DNA of 64,000 bases from an uncultured Collinsella sp. (GCA_902470805.1 CABRHX010000001.1:1-64000), one strand, 5' to 3'. Shown: positions 15,256 to 24,972, counted from the stretch's first letter. Notes: generated from the sequence alone by a model not told the origin. A program made the numbers and translations.

Positions 15256-16647
15256 TTATCTCCGCTCGCACATCTCGGCAAACGAAATCAGCTTGGCATC
15301 TCCCCTGCTCGCCGCAGCTTCCTGACATCCTTGCGTAAAGCCTCGCTTCGAGAAGATCGCATAGCTTTTGTGCTGCCGCCTAAAGAGCTCGCTTCGATGC
15401 ACGAGCTTTTGCAGCACGTCTTCGCCCACCGGTTCATTGCGCCATTTGCACTCCGCAAACAGAGCAGTGCTCTCGCCATCGTCAACAATCAAGTCGATTT
15501 CTTCCTGCGTATGCGTGCGATTATCCGTCCCCCACCAGCGCCCGACGCTCGCCGGAACCACATCGAGCTGGCCCGCGCGCGCGAGTTCGTACACGTATTG
15601 TCTGCATATAAGCTCAAAGACCGTACCCATGTAATCCGATACGTGTGGCTCAATGCGCTTGTACGCCATCTCGGCCATATCGTTTTGAATCAGCCCGATG
15701 TTCTGCGGAACAAACTTGTACCAGAACCTAAACATCTGATCGCTCAGCAGATACACGGCTCGCTTATTACTCGTCTCGTTTAGGGGCAGCTCGCGCTCGA
15801 CAATCCCAAGCGACGCCAGCTTATCCACATAGCTCTTTACGTTGCTCGCAGGGATTCCCGTAGAGCTCGCAATCTCCGAGATCTTCGAGCGCCCCTGAGC
15901 AATTGCTTGCACGATCGCATCATATTGCTCGGGATTGCGGCACTCCTGCAATAGCAGGTTACTCGGCTCCTCAAAGAGATAGCCCGTAGGAGTAAGAAAA
16001 AGACGTTTGATGTTGTCCTTGAGCGGTGCGGCAGGATCGACTTTCTCGATATATGCAGGAATGCCACCCGTCATGCCATAGCAAACTGCAGCGTCTTCGC
16101 GACCCATGCTCTGCCACAGGCCGAGGGTCGTCATAAAATCGAGCGGCATGATCTTAAACTGGGCCGTACGCCTACCGTATAGCGGACTCTCGTAGCCCAA
16201 CACCTGCTCTTCCATAAACGAAAGCGACGACCCGCACAGGATAAGCATAAGCTTGGTCTCTTTGTACAAGTGATCGATCTTGTCTTGCAGCAACGAGCTG
16301 ATCTCGGGATTCGATTGGGCGAGATAAGGATACTCGTCGATCACGACAATCAAACGTTCCGTGCGAGCCATGGTAGCCAACGCATCGAACGCCTCGTCAA
16401 AACTACGAAACGACACGCCAGCAACACCAACGGAGCCCGCAAGTATCGCCTGGCTAAAGCCATGCAGGTTTGCCTCTGCATTGGTACGACGAGCTTGAAA
16501 GTAAATAGCCTTCTTGCCTTGGATAAACTCTGTGATAAGACGCGTTTTGCCCACGCGACGGCGGCCGTAAATCACAGGCATCTCAAAGGAGCCCGTGCCA
16601 TACAGTCGATTGAGCTCGGACATTTCCACTGTTCTTCCGATAAACAT
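15256..16647 (-). CDS. AAA ATPase with DUF234 nuclease-like domain
   Basis: This 463-residue protein is of the archaeal-type ATPase class (COG1672-like). Walker A is in YGRRRVGKTRL (about 27-37) and Walker B in LIVVIDEYPYL near residue 109. The middle has a winged-helix region (ISEIASSTGIPASNVKSYV). The C-terminal DUF234 region carries EEIDLIVDDGES then AECKW, a PD-(D/E)XK-like signature. AAGGAAGG precedes the ATG at 16647. A perfect palindrome with a TATAAT in each arm lies immediately upstream, so expression is probably autoregulated. Its cellular role is unknown. Confidence 0.9.
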   Translation of the reverse strand: MFIGRTVEMSELNRLYGTGSFEMPVIYGRRRVGKTRLITEFIQGKKAIYFQARRTNAEANLHGFSQAILAGSVGVAGVSFRSFDEAFDALATMARTERLIVVIDEYPYLAQSNPEISSLLQDKIDHLYKETKLMLILCGSSLSFMEEQVLGYESPLYGRRTAQFKIMPLDFMTTLGLWQSMGREDAAVCYGMTGGIPAYIEKVDPAAPLKDNIKRLFLTPTGYLFEEPSNLLLQECRNPEQYDAIVQAIAQGRSKISEIASSTGIPASNVKSYVDKLASLGIVERELPLNETSNKRAVYLLSDQMFRFWYKFVPQNIGLIQNDMAEMAYKRIEPHVSDYMGTVFELICRQYVYELARAGQLDVVPASVGRWWGTDNRTHTQEEIDLIVDDGESTALFAECKWRNEPVGEDVLQKLVHRSELFRRQHKSYAIFSKRGFTQGCQEAAASRGDAKLISFAEMCERR

Positions 16648-16665
16648 AGGGCCATCCTTCCTTTG

Positions 16666-16715
16666 CGTTATAGCTAGCTATATTATACCTTCCTATAATA
16701 TAGCTAGCTATAACG
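16666..16715. promoter_or_regulatory. Perfect 50-bp palindrome with embedded promoters
   Basis: Two 22-bp arms (16666-16687 and 16694-16715) are perfect inverted copies around CCTTCC. Each arm contains the self-palindrome TATAGCTAGCTATA (16669-16682 and 16699-16712), whose centres are 30 bp apart (about three helical turns), and each provides a TATAAT hexamer. The minus-strand TATAAT (16687-16682) is well placed for the ATPase at 16647. A double operator for a dimeric repressor is the simplest reading. Confidence 0.75.
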
Positions 16716-16770
16716 TAATTCGACAAGCGGCGCACACGAAAGGGGCGGTACACCACCGCACGTGGACCGT

Positions 16771-16890
16771 TCCGGAAAATGCATCCCGTTCTGGAGCCAA
16801 AAACTGGGCCGTAGTTTCCGCCAAACATGCCATCCGGAAAGCGTGTCCCGTTCTGAGCGCCAAATCCGGGACGCAGTTTCCACTCCAAAC
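16771..16890. repeat. Imperfect tandem repeat, two units of about 56-58 bp
   Basis: Units 16771-16826 and 16833-16890 both run from TCCGGAAA through TCCCGTTCTG and AGTTTCC to CCAAAC, with about three-quarters identity. It lies beyond the xdhD terminator. No gene is seen between 16716 and 16991. Confidence 0.6.
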
Positions 16891-16894
16891 AAAG

Positions 16895-16922
16895 GGCCCC
16901 GGCTCGCGATGGAGCCGGGGCC
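16895..16922 (-). terminator. Terminator of the xdhD operon
   Basis: A perfect 11-bp stem (GGCCCCGGCTC with GAGCCGGGGCC) and 6-nt loop is followed on the minus strand by CTTTGTTT. It lies 70 bp after the xdhD stop. Confidence 0.8.
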
Positions 16923-16991
16923 AAAGGCGCAGCGTATGTAGTTGATGTTGAGCGCGAACAGCTCGTCAGCAATGGCCGTCCGCGCCCTACC

Positions 16992-19769
16992 CTACCCGCG
17001 GTTGCGGACGCGGCTGTAGGGCGTATCCACCATGGGCAGATTTGGACGCAGCTTGCCGTCAAACGCGCGGTAGGCGTTCTGTACGGCGGGCGCCGTGGGG
17101 ATCGTTGCGATCTCGCCGATGCCCTTGCCGCCGTATGCCACGGGCAGCAGCTCGTCCTTCTCCACGTAGATGGCGTGGATATCCGGAATCTCGGGCGCAC
17201 GGAACAGCCCGAGCGTGCCGTACCTTGCCTGGGGCACGCAGTCCTTGAGCGGCCAGTCCTCGGTAAGCGCATAGCCCATACCCATGAGCACGCCGCCTTC
17301 GATCTGACCCTGGATGGAGATGGGATTGACCACCTTGCCGGAATCGTGCGCAGCATAGACCTCGCTCACGCGGCCGTCATCATCCAGAATGACCACATGC
17401 GTGGCAAAACCGTAGCAGATGTGGCTCTTGGGGTTGGGAACGTCGGCGCCCAGCTTGTCGGTCGGCTCCAGGTACACGTACCCAAACTCGCAGCCCTCGA
17501 GCGCCTTGATGGCGGCAGCGGGATCTTGAGGATGCATACCCTGGCCGGCGACGAGTTCCTGTGTGTGCAGCTGATAGGCGCGACCGTCGTCGTACTCGAT
17601 CTTGACGCCATCACCATGGGCGCTCACAGGAGCATCGGGTGCATGCTTGCCGGCCTCGATGTCAAGCATGGCATCGCGCAGCAGGAAGGCGGCACCGCGC
17701 ACGGCCTCGCCGGTCACGACCGTCTGACGCGAGCCAGACGTGGTGCCGGAGTCGGGAGCGTTCTCGGTAGAGCACTCGCCATTGGCGATGCAGCGAAGCG
17801 GCAGGCCGCATGCCTCGGCAACGTCCTGCAAAAAGACCGTGTTGCAACCCTGGCCGATGTCGGACGTGGCGGCATAGACCACGGCCACGCCGTCCTCGAT
17901 GCGAATCTTGCAGCGGCCGGCATCGGGCAGGCCAACGCCCACGCCGGCGTTCTTCATGGCGCAGGCGATACCGGCGTGTCCGGGATGCGCATAGTAGGCA
18001 TCCTTGACCTCGAGCAGCGTCTCCTTCAGCGCCGTGGAGCAGTCGGCAATCTGGCCGTTGGGCAAAACCTCGCCCGGCTCGATGGCGTTTCGGTAACGAA
18101 TCTCCCACGGATCCAGGCCGACCTTCTCTGCCAGCAGGTCGATCAGGCTCTCGAGCGCAAACTCGGACTGGCAAACGCCAAAGCCTCGGTACGCGCCGGC
18201 GGGCGGGTTGTTGGTGTAGTAACCAAAACCGCGAATGTCGGTGTTCTGGTACTTGTAGGGGCCGACGGCATGCGTGCAGGCGCGCTCGAGCACCGGGCCG
18301 CACAGCGACGCGTAGGCGCCGGTGTCAAAGTTGATCTCGCAGTCCAGACCGGTAAAGTTGCCCTCGGCGTCGCAGCCCAGCGTAAAGGTGCCGTCCATGG
18401 CGTGGCGCTTGGGATGGAACGCGAGCGACTCGGCACGCGTGAGCTTGCACTTCACAGGACGCTGGAGCTTATAGGCAGCAAGCGCGGCCAGGTGCTGGAT
18501 CGAAACGTCCTCCTTGCCGCCAAAACCGCCGCCCACAAGCATGGTCTCGACAACCACACGCTCGGGCTCGTTGTCCCAGCCAAACATGTGGGCGCACTCT
18601 TTGCGCGTATCGTAGGCACCCTGGTCGGTCGACTGCACCTTGACGCCGTTCTTGTACGGGAAGGCGACGGCGCACTCGGGCTCCAAGAAGGCATGCTCGG
18701 TAAAGGGCGTGGTAAAGCGCTGCGTCACGGTGAACGCGCTCTCCGCTAGCGCCTTGGCGGCGTCGCCGCGCGTCACGTGACGGCTCTGGCACACGTTGTC
18801 CTTGAGTTCCACCGTGTTGCCAAAGGCAAAGAAACTGTCATGCAGGCGCGGGGCGTCGGCAGCCCTAGCCTCGACAATGTTGCGCACGGGCTCCAGCGGC
18901 TCGTAATCAATCTTTACGAGCTTCTTAGCCTTCTCGAGCGTCGCCTCGTCCTCGGCAACCACCAGCACGATGGCGTCACCCACGCAGCGGGTGATATCGC
19001 CCTGGGCGATCATGACATCCCAGTCCTGGATAAGGTGGCCGACCTGGTTGACCGGCACGTCCTCGGCGCGCAGGATGCCCACCACACCGGGCAGGGCCTC
19101 GGCCTTGGAGGTATCAATGGAGAGCACGCGGGCGCGCGGATACTTGGAGCGCACGGCGCTAGCATAGGTCAGGCCCGGCTGATCGAGCTCGTCGATGTCG
19201 TCGGGATACTTGCCCTCGCCGAGCACCTTCTTGCGCACGTCGATGCGGAAGGCGCGCTTGCCCACACCGTAGTCGTCGCCGCGCTCCAGGTCCTCGTCGA
19301 TCTGCTTTTCGCCGCGGAGCACCGCAGCTGCCAGCGAAATGCCCTCGATGATCTTCTTGTAGCCGGTGCAGCGGCAGACGTTACCGCGAATGGCGTACTT
19401 GATCTGCTCCTCGGTGGGCTCGGGGTCCTCAGCGATGAGCGCCGCGCCCGCCATGACCATGCCGGGGATGCAAAAACCGCACTGCACGGCGCCCACGGCA
19501 CCAAAGGCGTACACAAAGGCCTCGCGCACGTCCTCGGGCAGGCCCTCGACGGTCACGATGTTGCGACCGGCGGCAAGAGCGGTGGTCAGTACGCACGCCT
19601 TGACGGCCGCACCGTCCACATGGATGGTGCAGGTGCCGCAAGCGCCTTCGGAGCAGCCATCCTTGGCGGAATGGATATGCAGGTCGTCGCGCAGGTAGCG
19701 CAGCAGCGGTTTATTCTCCGTCGTCGTGCGCTCGACGCCGTTAACGGTAAAAGTGAATTCCTGTGCCAT
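16992..19769 (-). CDS. xdhD: Molybdenum hydroxylase XdhD (Fe-S and Mo domains fused)
   Basis: This 925-residue protein fuses a [2Fe-2S] region to the molybdopterin-binding catalytic part of the xanthine dehydrogenase family, with no FAD domain. The first cluster is bound by Cys39, Cys44, Cys47 and Cys59 (CSEGACGTC), the second by CGFC and RCTGY near residues 97-135. The Mo part has the glycine-rich GGGFGGKE (about 413) and the catalytic Glu in GKGIGEIAT (about 880). This arrangement matches E. coli XdhD. It probably hydroxylates or reduces a purine ring, receiving or passing electrons through the adjacent Fe-S protein and YgfK. It ends an operon with both, 12 bp after the ferredoxin gene. Confidence 0.9.
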   Translation of the reverse strand: MAQEFTFTVNGVERTTTENKPLLRYLRDDLHIHSAKDGCSEGACGTCTIHVDGAAVKACVLTTALAAGRNIVTVEGLPEDVREAFVYAFGAVGAVQCGFCIPGMVMAGAALIAEDPEPTEEQIKYAIRGNVCRCTGYKKIIEGISLAAAVLRGEKQIDEDLERGDDYGVGKRAFRIDVRKKVLGEGKYPDDIDELDQPGLTYASAVRSKYPRARVLSIDTSKAEALPGVVGILRAEDVPVNQVGHLIQDWDVMIAQGDITRCVGDAIVLVVAEDEATLEKAKKLVKIDYEPLEPVRNIVEARAADAPRLHDSFFAFGNTVELKDNVCQSRHVTRGDAAKALAESAFTVTQRFTTPFTEHAFLEPECAVAFPYKNGVKVQSTDQGAYDTRKECAHMFGWDNEPERVVVETMLVGGGFGGKEDVSIQHLAALAAYKLQRPVKCKLTRAESLAFHPKRHAMDGTFTLGCDAEGNFTGLDCEINFDTGAYASLCGPVLERACTHAVGPYKYQNTDIRGFGYYTNNPPAGAYRGFGVCQSEFALESLIDLLAEKVGLDPWEIRYRNAIEPGEVLPNGQIADCSTALKETLLEVKDAYYAHPGHAGIACAMKNAGVGVGLPDAGRCKIRIEDGVAVVYAATSDIGQGCNTVFLQDVAEACGLPLRCIANGECSTENAPDSGTTSGSRQTVVTGEAVRGAAFLLRDAMLDIEAGKHAPDAPVSAHGDGVKIEYDDGRAYQLHTQELVAGQGMHPQDPAAAIKALEGCEFGYVYLEPTDKLGADVPNPKSHICYGFATHVVILDDDGRVSEVYAAHDSGKVVNPISIQGQIEGGVLMGMGYALTEDWPLKDCVPQARYGTLGLFRAPEIPDIHAIYVEKDELLPVAYGGKGIGEIATIPTAPAVQNAYRAFDGKLRPNLPMVDTPYSRVRNRG

Positions 19770-19781
19770 GGTGATTCCCTT

Positions 19782-20261
19782 CTACACGCCGGCGGCGATG
19801 CCGGTGCGGTCGTGGATGGCGCCATGCGGGCAGACGACGGCGCACATGCCGCACGACAGGCAGTCCACGCCGTCGATATGGGCGCAGTTGTCCTCGATGC
19901 GGATAGCGCCGGCAGGGCACTTTTTAGCGCACATGCCGCAACCGATGCAGCTCGTGTCGCAGATCTTGCGAGCGATGGCGCCCTTATCGGTGTTGTTGCA
20001 GCGCACCAGAATGTTCTGGTAGCCGGGAACGAAGGCAATCACGCGCTGCGGGCACGCCATGCCGCACAGGCCACAGCCCGTGCACTTGGAGCGATCCACG
20101 CGGGCGATGCCATCGACCAGCGCAATGGCGCCGTAGGGGCAGGCCGTGACGCAGGCGCCACAGCCAATGCAGCCTTCGCTGCAGCGGGCGTCGCCGCCTG
20201 CGAAAGCGCAACCACTTCCGCAGGCAACGTAGGCCACGTTATGTTGAATGGATTTGGCCAT
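19782..20261 (-). CDS. Polyferredoxin-like 4Fe-4S protein
   Basis: The 159-residue protein has four CxxCxxCxxxCP-type motifs (CIGCGACVTACP, CTGCGLCGMACP, CIGCGMCAKKCP, CLSCGMCAVVCP), enough for four [4Fe-4S] clusters. A further cysteine-rich N-terminus carries CGSGC and CSEGC. It has no membrane segment, so it is a soluble electron carrier. Its place between ygfK (11 bp upstream) and xdhD (12 bp downstream) implies that it links these two enzymes. E. coli has a comparable Fe-S gene (ygfS/ygfT) near its purine genes, but a specific name is not claimed. Confidence 0.88.
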   Translation of the reverse strand: MAKSIQHNVAYVACGSGCAFAGGDARCSEGCIGCGACVTACPYGAIALVDGIARVDRSKCTGCGLCGMACPQRVIAFVPGYQNILVRCNNTDKGAIARKICDTSCIGCGMCAKKCPAGAIRIEDNCAHIDGVDCLSCGMCAVVCPHGAIHDRTGIAAGV

Positions 20262-20272
20262 AAGAGACTCGC

Positions 20273-23272
20273 CTATTTCTTAAGAAGGTACGAATAGTTG
20301 TCGCGCACGGCCCTGATGGTCAGGCGGACGGCCTCGGGAAGACCGGTGTTGACGGCATCGACCGAGACGGTGCGGACCGTGCCGGCGACGCGAACCTTAA
20401 AGTGGTCCTCGTCCACGGCCAGGAAGCCCTCGTTCTCGGAGTTCTCCATGTCCTGCTCGCTCCAGAACAGGGTGAGCTTGTCCTTGTAGGGACGACCCTC
20501 CTGGTAGGGGCAGAACACGGCGCAGTTACCGCACTCGTTGCACATGCCGTCGACATGGACGACCTGATGCTTGGCCAGGCCCGGCACCTTAATTGCCACG
20601 TTGGCGCGGTTGGGGCACACATCGCAGCAGACCTCGCACACCGAGCCGCAGCCCAGGCAGCGGGTCTTGGTGCAGTTGCGCTTGTCGCGGCACAGCGACC
20701 CCTTGCGCTCGTAGCAGGTGTCCTCGCGGCCGGCCTGCTCGTTGCAGTCGGCGTACTTGTTAAAGTCCACGCCGGCGATGGCGCGGGCGACCTCGGCGGC
20801 GTCGGCGATAGCCTCGACCACGGTGGCCGGACCGCGACGGCAGTCACCGGCAGCCCAAACGCCCTCGACGCCGGTGGAGGTGGCGGCAAGGCGGCCGCGA
20901 CGGTCGTGCTCGACGCCCGCGGCGTCGTACAGGCTGGCATCGATGCCCTCGCCCACGGCGCAGATCACCGTGGTGGCGGGAAGCTCGACGGTCTCGCCCG
21001 TGGCGACGGGGCTGCGGCGGCCGCTTGCATCCGGCTCGCCAAGCCCCATAACGTCGCAGGTCAGCACGGCGCCGTTGAGTGCCTTGGGCGCCAGCAGCTC
21101 GCAGAACTCAACGCCGTCGGCAAGAGCAAGATCAAGCTCTTCCTCGTCGGCGGGCATCTGCTTCTTGGTGCGACGATACACCAGACGCACGTTCTTCACA
21201 CCAGCCAGGCGCTTGGCCACGCGAGCCGCATCCATAGCGGTGTTACCGGCGCCAATGACTACGACATCCTCGCCCAGCTCGAGCTTCTCGCCCTTCTTGG
21301 CGGCCTCGAGGAACTCCAGCACGTCGAGCTCGGCACCCTCGCCCAAGCCCGCAGAGCCGGGCATCCAGGCACCGGTGGCCACGACCACGTTGGTAAAGCC
21401 CTGGGCCTTGAGCTCTTCAATGGAATCCACGCGAGCATTGAGCTGTACCTTGGCGCCAAAGGCCAAGCAGAGCTCGGCATCGTGAGAGATATCGTCACTG
21501 GCGATACGGAACTCGGGGATCACGTGACGGACCACGCCGCCGAGCGAATCGCGGGCCTCGAAGATGGTGACGGGCACGCCGGCACGCGTCAGGAAGAACG
21601 CCGTCGCCAGGCCGGCCGGGCCGCCGCCGATAACGGCAACGTTGCGCTCGCCGTCGTTGGCGATGGCCTGGGCGCGCAGCTTGGGCAGCACGGCCGTCAT
21701 GGCCTCGCGGGCGGCCTTGAGCTTGCTGGCGCGGATCTGGGCGCCCTCGGGCTCGTAGAACGCACGCTCGCAGGCACGGCCGCAGGGATGCGGGCAGATG
21801 GTACCGGTGATGAACGGCAGGGCGTTGCGCTCGATGATGATGTTGAGTGCGTCCTCGTAGCGGCCCTCGTCAACAGCCGCCAGATAGGCGGGAATATCCT
21901 GCTGGATGGGGCAGCTCGTGCGGCACGGCGTGGTAAAGCAGTCGGAAAGCGGGCTCTTGCCGGCGACCTTGCGGTCGGGCAGCGGGCGCAGCGGCTTCTT
22001 GTAGAGCGGGTTGGTGAGTGAGTCGGTCTGGATCGCAGTCACAGCCTCGAGAGAGACGCCCGCGAACGGCTTGCCATCCAGGTCGGTAAACTCGCCGGCC
22101 ATCTGGCTAAAGCGCTCGTAGCCACCAGGCTTGAGCACGTCGGTCGCCAGGGTGACGGGCCAAATGCCGGCATCGTACAGGGCGCGGATGTTGTAGACCG
22201 TGGCACCGCCGGAGTAGCTGATGCGCAGCTTGCCATCGAACTGCTCGGTAATGCGACGGGCGGCCTCGATGGTCAGCGAGAACAGCGAACGGCCCGACAT
22301 GTACATCTCGGTGGAGGGCAGCTCGTTCCTCGTCACGTCGACGGGGAACGTGTTGGTCAGCTTGACGCCAAACTCCAGGCCGCGCTCAGCGCACAGGGCA
22401 ATCAGGCGCTCGAACATAGGCACGGCGTCGGCCCATTGCAGGTCCTCGCGGAAGTGCGTATCGTCGAAGACGATGTAGTCAAAGCCCAGCTCGTTGAGGC
22501 GCTGGCGGGCAAACTCATAGCCCAGCAGCGTGGGGTTGCACTTGATGTAGGTGTTGAGGCCCTTCTCGGTGATCAGATAGGTCGCGATGCGCTCGATCTC
22601 GGCGGGCGGGCAGCCGTGCAGGGTAGACTCGGTGATGGAGTTGGAGACGCGTGCCGGGATGGACTCGACAAACGCGGCATCGACATGCTCAAACTTGTCC
22701 AGGTTAGCGAGCGCCCATGCGCGGCACTCGTTCCAAACCTCGGAGCCGCTGGCGTCTTTCATGCCCTCGATGTAGGCGTCGACCTTGGGGCTCTTGATGC
22801 CTTCCAGGTCATAACCCACGGACATGTTGAAGACAAAGCCGTCCGGGCTGCCCAGACCGTACTCGCGGGCAATCAGGTGGCAGGCGAACCATGCCTTCAC
22901 GTACTCGGCAAAGGCCTGCGGAACCTCGAGCTCGGTCGACCACTCGCAGTTGTAGCACTCGTCCTGCGCCACAATGCAGGGTTTGTTCACACACTTGGAG
23001 AGCTCCTCGCCATCCATAACCTGAACGGTCTTGAGCTCAAAGAAGCGGGAGCCGGCCACGTAGGATGCCACGATGTTCTGGGCCAGCTGCGTATTGGGAC
23101 CGGCGGCCGGGCCAAACGGAGTCTCGATGCGCTCGTCAAAAATGGGAAGCGCGCCCTTCTGGTTGGTCGTGACCATCTTGCGCACGCCAAAGACGGCGCC
23201 CTGGGTCTTGTGCTCCTCGATGATCCAGTTCATCAGCTGCGAAAACGGGATCGGCCTCATGATGTCGCTCAT
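20273..23272 (-). CDS. ygfK: YgfK, putative selenate-reductase-type Fe-S flavoprotein
   Basis: This 999-residue protein matches YgfK, annotated as a putative selenate reductase subunit and present in anaerobic purine clusters. Residues 1-430 form a dihydroorotate-dehydrogenase-like region. Then follow GltD-like cysteines (CRTSCPIQQDIP), an FAD-binding VIGGGPAGLA (about 541), an NAD(P)-binding VIGAGNTAMDAA (about 676), and C-terminal Fe-S motifs CLGCGSVCEVCCDVCP (about 874) and CNECGNCAVFCP (about 912). It likely moves electrons between NAD(P)H and the ferredoxin/XdhD pair. The ATG at 23272 follows GAGGAGCTCATT; the open frame extends upstream only by chance. Confidence 0.92.
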   Translation of the reverse strand: MSDIMRPIPFSQLMNWIIEEHKTQGAVFGVRKMVTTNQKGALPIFDERIETPFGPAAGPNTQLAQNIVASYVAGSRFFELKTVQVMDGEELSKCVNKPCIVAQDECYNCEWSTELEVPQAFAEYVKAWFACHLIAREYGLGSPDGFVFNMSVGYDLEGIKSPKVDAYIEGMKDASGSEVWNECRAWALANLDKFEHVDAAFVESIPARVSNSITESTLHGCPPAEIERIATYLITEKGLNTYIKCNPTLLGYEFARQRLNELGFDYIVFDDTHFREDLQWADAVPMFERLIALCAERGLEFGVKLTNTFPVDVTRNELPSTEMYMSGRSLFSLTIEAARRITEQFDGKLRISYSGGATVYNIRALYDAGIWPVTLATDVLKPGGYERFSQMAGEFTDLDGKPFAGVSLEAVTAIQTDSLTNPLYKKPLRPLPDRKVAGKSPLSDCFTTPCRTSCPIQQDIPAYLAAVDEGRYEDALNIIIERNALPFITGTICPHPCGRACERAFYEPEGAQIRASKLKAAREAMTAVLPKLRAQAIANDGERNVAVIGGGPAGLATAFFLTRAGVPVTIFEARDSLGGVVRHVIPEFRIASDDISHDAELCLAFGAKVQLNARVDSIEELKAQGFTNVVVATGAWMPGSAGLGEGAELDVLEFLEAAKKGEKLELGEDVVVIGAGNTAMDAARVAKRLAGVKNVRLVYRRTKKQMPADEEELDLALADGVEFCELLAPKALNGAVLTCDVMGLGEPDASGRRSPVATGETVELPATTVICAVGEGIDASLYDAAGVEHDRRGRLAATSTGVEGVWAAGDCRRGPATVVEAIADAAEVARAIAGVDFNKYADCNEQAGREDTCYERKGSLCRDKRNCTKTRCLGCGSVCEVCCDVCPNRANVAIKVPGLAKHQVVHVDGMCNECGNCAVFCPYQEGRPYKDKLTLFWSEQDMENSENEGFLAVDEDHFKVRVAGTVRTVSVDAVNTGLPEAVRLTIRAVRDNYSYLLKK

Positions 23273-23420
23273 AATGAGCTCCTCTCTGTAACGCCCGGCG
23301 AGACCGCGCGGCGGGCGCAAATACGGTGTAGCGCTAGCACAGCGCCGGCGACCCCGCGGAGGTCGCCTATACGCGCGTCGGATGCGGCGAAACATTCGGC
23401 GCGCGTGAATCTACTTGTAA

Positions 23421-24776
23421 TTAGTAGGCGCGATCGTTGAGCGTGCTCCAGAGCTTCTTGGACTCAGCCATGGTCCACGCGTTGATCTTGTCCTCATCGA
23501 TACCGACAAACTCGCGATCCTTGTACAGGACGCGGCCGTTGATGATGGTGGTGCGGCAGTTTTTGCCCATCATGCCAAAGAGCATGTGGCCGTCGACGTT
23601 CTCCTCGCTCAGCGGCGTAAAGGGCTTGTAGTCCATTACGATGACGTCGGCGGCAGCGCCGGGCTCAAGCACACCGAGCTTGCGATCGAAGTACTTGCTC
23701 GCCATCTTGGCGTTGTTCTCGAACAGCATCGTCATGGCCTCGCACCAGCCCACGTTGGGCATAGCGGCGTTGTGGCGCTGAATGATCAGGAAAACCTTGA
23801 GACTCTCGAGCATATCGTGGGTGTAGGCGTCGGTGCCCATGCACACGGGGATGCCGCGGCGGAAGAACTCGAGCACGGGGGCGCAGCCCACGGCGTTTCC
23901 CATATTGGATTCGGGGTTGTTGACCAGCCAGGTGCCGGACTCCTTGACGATATCCATCTCGGCGGGCGTCACATGGATGCAGTGGCCGAGCATGGTGTCG
24001 GGACCGAGCAGGTTGTGCTGCAGCAGGCGCTCGACGGGGCTGATGCCGCCGCGGTTGAGGCGGGAGTCCCACACATCGTTCATGCCCTCGCACACGTGGA
24101 TGTGGAAGCCGGTCAGGCCGTTGTTGGCCTCGGCCATCTTGTCCATGGTCTCGTCCGACAGCGTAAAGGTGGCATGTCCGCCAAACATGGCGGCGATCAT
24201 GTGGTTATCGTTATCGCGACGCTCCTTGGCGGCCCACTGGGCAAACTCGGCGTTCTCGGCAATAGCCTGGTCGCACTTTTCCTGACCACGGCGGTCGGAA
24301 ACCTCGTAGCACAGGCACGAACGCATGCCCAGCTCCTGAGCGGCGTCCTTAATGGTAAAGAGGCTGCCCGGAATCTCGCAGAAGCTCGCATGGTGATCGA
24401 AGATCGTGGTGACGCCGTCGCGGATGGAATCCAGAATCGTGGCATAGGCGCTGGCCTTGGTGCCGTCGAGCGTCAGGTTGTCGTCGATCTTCCACCACTG
24501 CTGCTCAAGATTCTCCAGGAAGTTGGTGGGGTTGCAGCCCTTAATGGCAAGGCCGCGGGCCAGACCCGAGTAGATGTGGGTGTGGCAGTTGATAAGTCCG
24601 GGCATGATGAGGTTGCCCTGGGCGTCGACGTACTCGGCATCCGGGTACTTGGCCTTGAGCTCGCGCTCGGGGCCCACTTCGACGATCGTATCTCCGTCAA
24701 TGGCGACCGCACCGTTGGGAATGAACGGAGTCTGAGCGTTGCGGGTAAAGACGGAACCGTTAGCGACCAGAAGCAT
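23421..24776 (-). CDS. ssnA: SsnA-type amidohydrolase
   Basis: This 451-residue protein belongs to the metal-dependent amidohydrolase superfamily, in the SsnA putative aminohydrolase/chlorohydrolase group. The metal-binding His-x-His is in INCHTHIYSG, further ligands in GFHIHVCEG and GHCIHVTP, and the catalytic aspartate in MGTDAYTHD. It probably deaminates or opens a purine-derived ring in the uric-acid pathway. GAAGGGAG precedes the ATG at 24776, which is preferred over the ATG at 24794. It lies 148 bp upstream of ygfK and about 200 bp after the permease, with hairpins on both sides, so partial transcriptional uncoupling is likely. Confidence 0.9.
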   Translation of the reverse strand: MLLVANGSVFTRNAQTPFIPNGAVAIDGDTIVEVGPERELKAKYPDAEYVDAQGNLIMPGLINCHTHIYSGLARGLAIKGCNPTNFLENLEQQWWKIDDNLTLDGTKASAYATILDSIRDGVTTIFDHHASFCEIPGSLFTIKDAAQELGMRSCLCYEVSDRRGQEKCDQAIAENAEFAQWAAKERRDNDNHMIAAMFGGHATFTLSDETMDKMAEANNGLTGFHIHVCEGMNDVWDSRLNRGGISPVERLLQHNLLGPDTMLGHCIHVTPAEMDIVKESGTWLVNNPESNMGNAVGCAPVLEFFRRGIPVCMGTDAYTHDMLESLKVFLIIQRHNAAMPNVGWCEAMTMLFENNAKMASKYFDRKLGVLEPGAAADVIVMDYKPFTPLSEENVDGHMLFGMMGKNCRTTIINGRVLYKDREFVGIDEDKINAWTMAESKKLWSTLNDRAY

Positions 24777-24925
24777 AAATGCTCCCTTCAACATCAGAGG
24801 CGGGGTTTGACACCTCTGACATGGCGGAAGTGCGAAGCGCCGGCCTACACCGGAAACGGGCCCTCTCCCGTCAACGCTTCACCAAAGGGACAAGCCCTTT
24901 GAAGTGCGGCTTGGCGCCGCATGGC

Positions 24926-24955
24926 GCCGGCGGACGAGGCGATGCGTCCGCCGGC
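24926..24955. terminator. Perfect hairpin after the permease gene
   Basis: GCCGGCGGAC (24926-24935) pairs perfectly with GTCCGCCGGC (24946-24955). It lies just after the permease stop on the minus strand, without a T-run. It could cap the permease transcript or attenuate readthrough into ssnA. Confidence 0.5.
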
Positions 24956-24972
24956 GAATAGCACCGAATTGG

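Noticed and set aside
16583..17356. 257-codon minus-strand frame across the xdhD end and the palindrome
   Set aside because: It overlaps xdhD out of frame, runs through the terminator and tandem repeat, and has no ribosome site.
17175..18749. Long plus-strand open frame opposite xdhD
   Set aside because: Antisense shadow of a gene with clear catalytic motifs; no ribosome site or domain seen. The same holds for frames at 18777-20297 and 20402-22021.
20273..23272. Glutamate synthase small subunit or dihydropyrimidine dehydrogenase
   Set aside because: The GltD-like FAD/NAD(P) part is only one section of a 999-residue chain with a YgfK-type N-terminus and C-terminal ferredoxin motifs, in a ygfK/ssnA/xdhD context.
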